Origin: an uncultured Pelagibacteraceae bacterium
GTDB lineage: Bacteria > Pseudomonadota > Alphaproteobacteria > Pelagibacterales > Pelagibacteraceae
Assembly: GCA_902552345.1 (NCBI GenBank)
Contig: CACDGO010000002.1
Span: 176,696 to 240,695, forward strand
Direction: 5' to 3'
Length of the DNA: 64,000 nucleotides
Under the pieces are notes generated by a model. The model was not told where the DNA came from, did no database searches, and saw only the letters and a program-made list of their open reading frames with translations. The translations under genes were made by a program, and so were the position numbers. Positions 63,876 to 64,000 of this stretch are shown piece by piece (within the stretch, counting starts at the first letter, position 1; the number at the start of each line of letters is the position of its first letter).

Positions 63876-64000
63876 AATGACTTAATTTTTATAGCTTAAA
63901 ATTGTGATTTTCTGTACCTTTTTAAGTGTTGCAAAAATACAACTCTACCCAAAAATATCAGCATTTTCAATAGTTTTTTGACTTTTGCAGAGCTTAATAT

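Noticed and set aside
1-64000. CRISPR arrays, insertion sequences, prophage or toxin-antitoxin genes
   Set aside because: No regularly spaced repeats, transposase, integrase, phage structural or toxin-like genes were found on either strand.

Overview
The window reads as chromosome of a SAR11-clade alphaproteobacterium (Pelagibacterales, 'Candidatus Pelagibacter'-like). The grounds are very AT-rich DNA with Lys/Asn/Ile-rich proteins, almost no intergenic space, alphaproteobacterial gene orders and families (DUF2794, DUF3576, TimA, IalB, HspQ), and a near-origin gene set. About 72 protein genes, one tRNA and a few non-coding signals fill 64 kb. No spacer exceeds 272 bp. I saw no insertion sequence, prophage, CRISPR array or rRNA. 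The species call is an inference from content, not from a database search.

Layout. 1-7.6 kb (minus strand): a 2-hydroxyacid/glycolate block, with a truncated Tat-lipoprotein gene at the edge, a D-2-hydroxyacid dehydrogenase, glcF, glcE, glcD, a class I aminotransferase and an FMN L-2-hydroxyacid dehydrogenase. 7.6-12.8 kb (minus): a PagL-like lipid A deacylase, the cytochrome c maturation run ccmHGFEDC, a structured 174-bp spacer, then hspQ. 12.8-17.7 kb: yciB, DUF2794, a BI-1 protein, an aldo/keto reductase, IalB-like, argG, psiE. 17.7-21.5 kb (minus): folD, yggT, mscS, hemD, hemC, divergent from tsaD-EVE. 23.1-28.2 kb: an acetate block, made of an acetyl-CoA synthetase with a highly basic N-terminal tail, an unknown gene and a DUF4212/ActP-type symporter closed by the only intrinsic terminator I found. 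28.2-33.8 kb: a YggT-like protein, rpe, heparinase-like, purH, a pterin dehydratase, a fluoroacetate-dehalogenase-like hydrolase and tRNA-Gly.

33.9-42.8 kb has the gene order of an alphaproteobacterial replication origin: rho-hemJ-hemH-hemE on one side of a 272-bp AT-rich spacer (38277-38548, best oriC candidate) and ppsR-maf-aroE-coaE-dnaQ-(secB) on the other. 42.8-50 kb: TimA, Smr, hslVU and a histidine operon (hisBHAFE) running into an unknown small gene, a HIT protein and a GNAT protein. 50-64 kb: lolA-like, ftsK, ubiH-like, then mnmE-mnmG-rsmG-parA-parB with two parS-like palindromes inside rsmG, and convergent holA-lptE-leuS-DUF3576.

How it fits together: glycolate and lactate oxidation, transamination and acetate uptake/activation suggest use of small organic acids. 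The ccm and hem genes supply c-type cytochromes and heme. The oriC candidate, parABS and ftsK form the replication/segregation neighbourhood. All nine convergent gene pairs overlap or abut (gap 2 nt or less), and several promoters would place transcription starts at or next to the start codon, so much of the usual untranslated sequence is absent.
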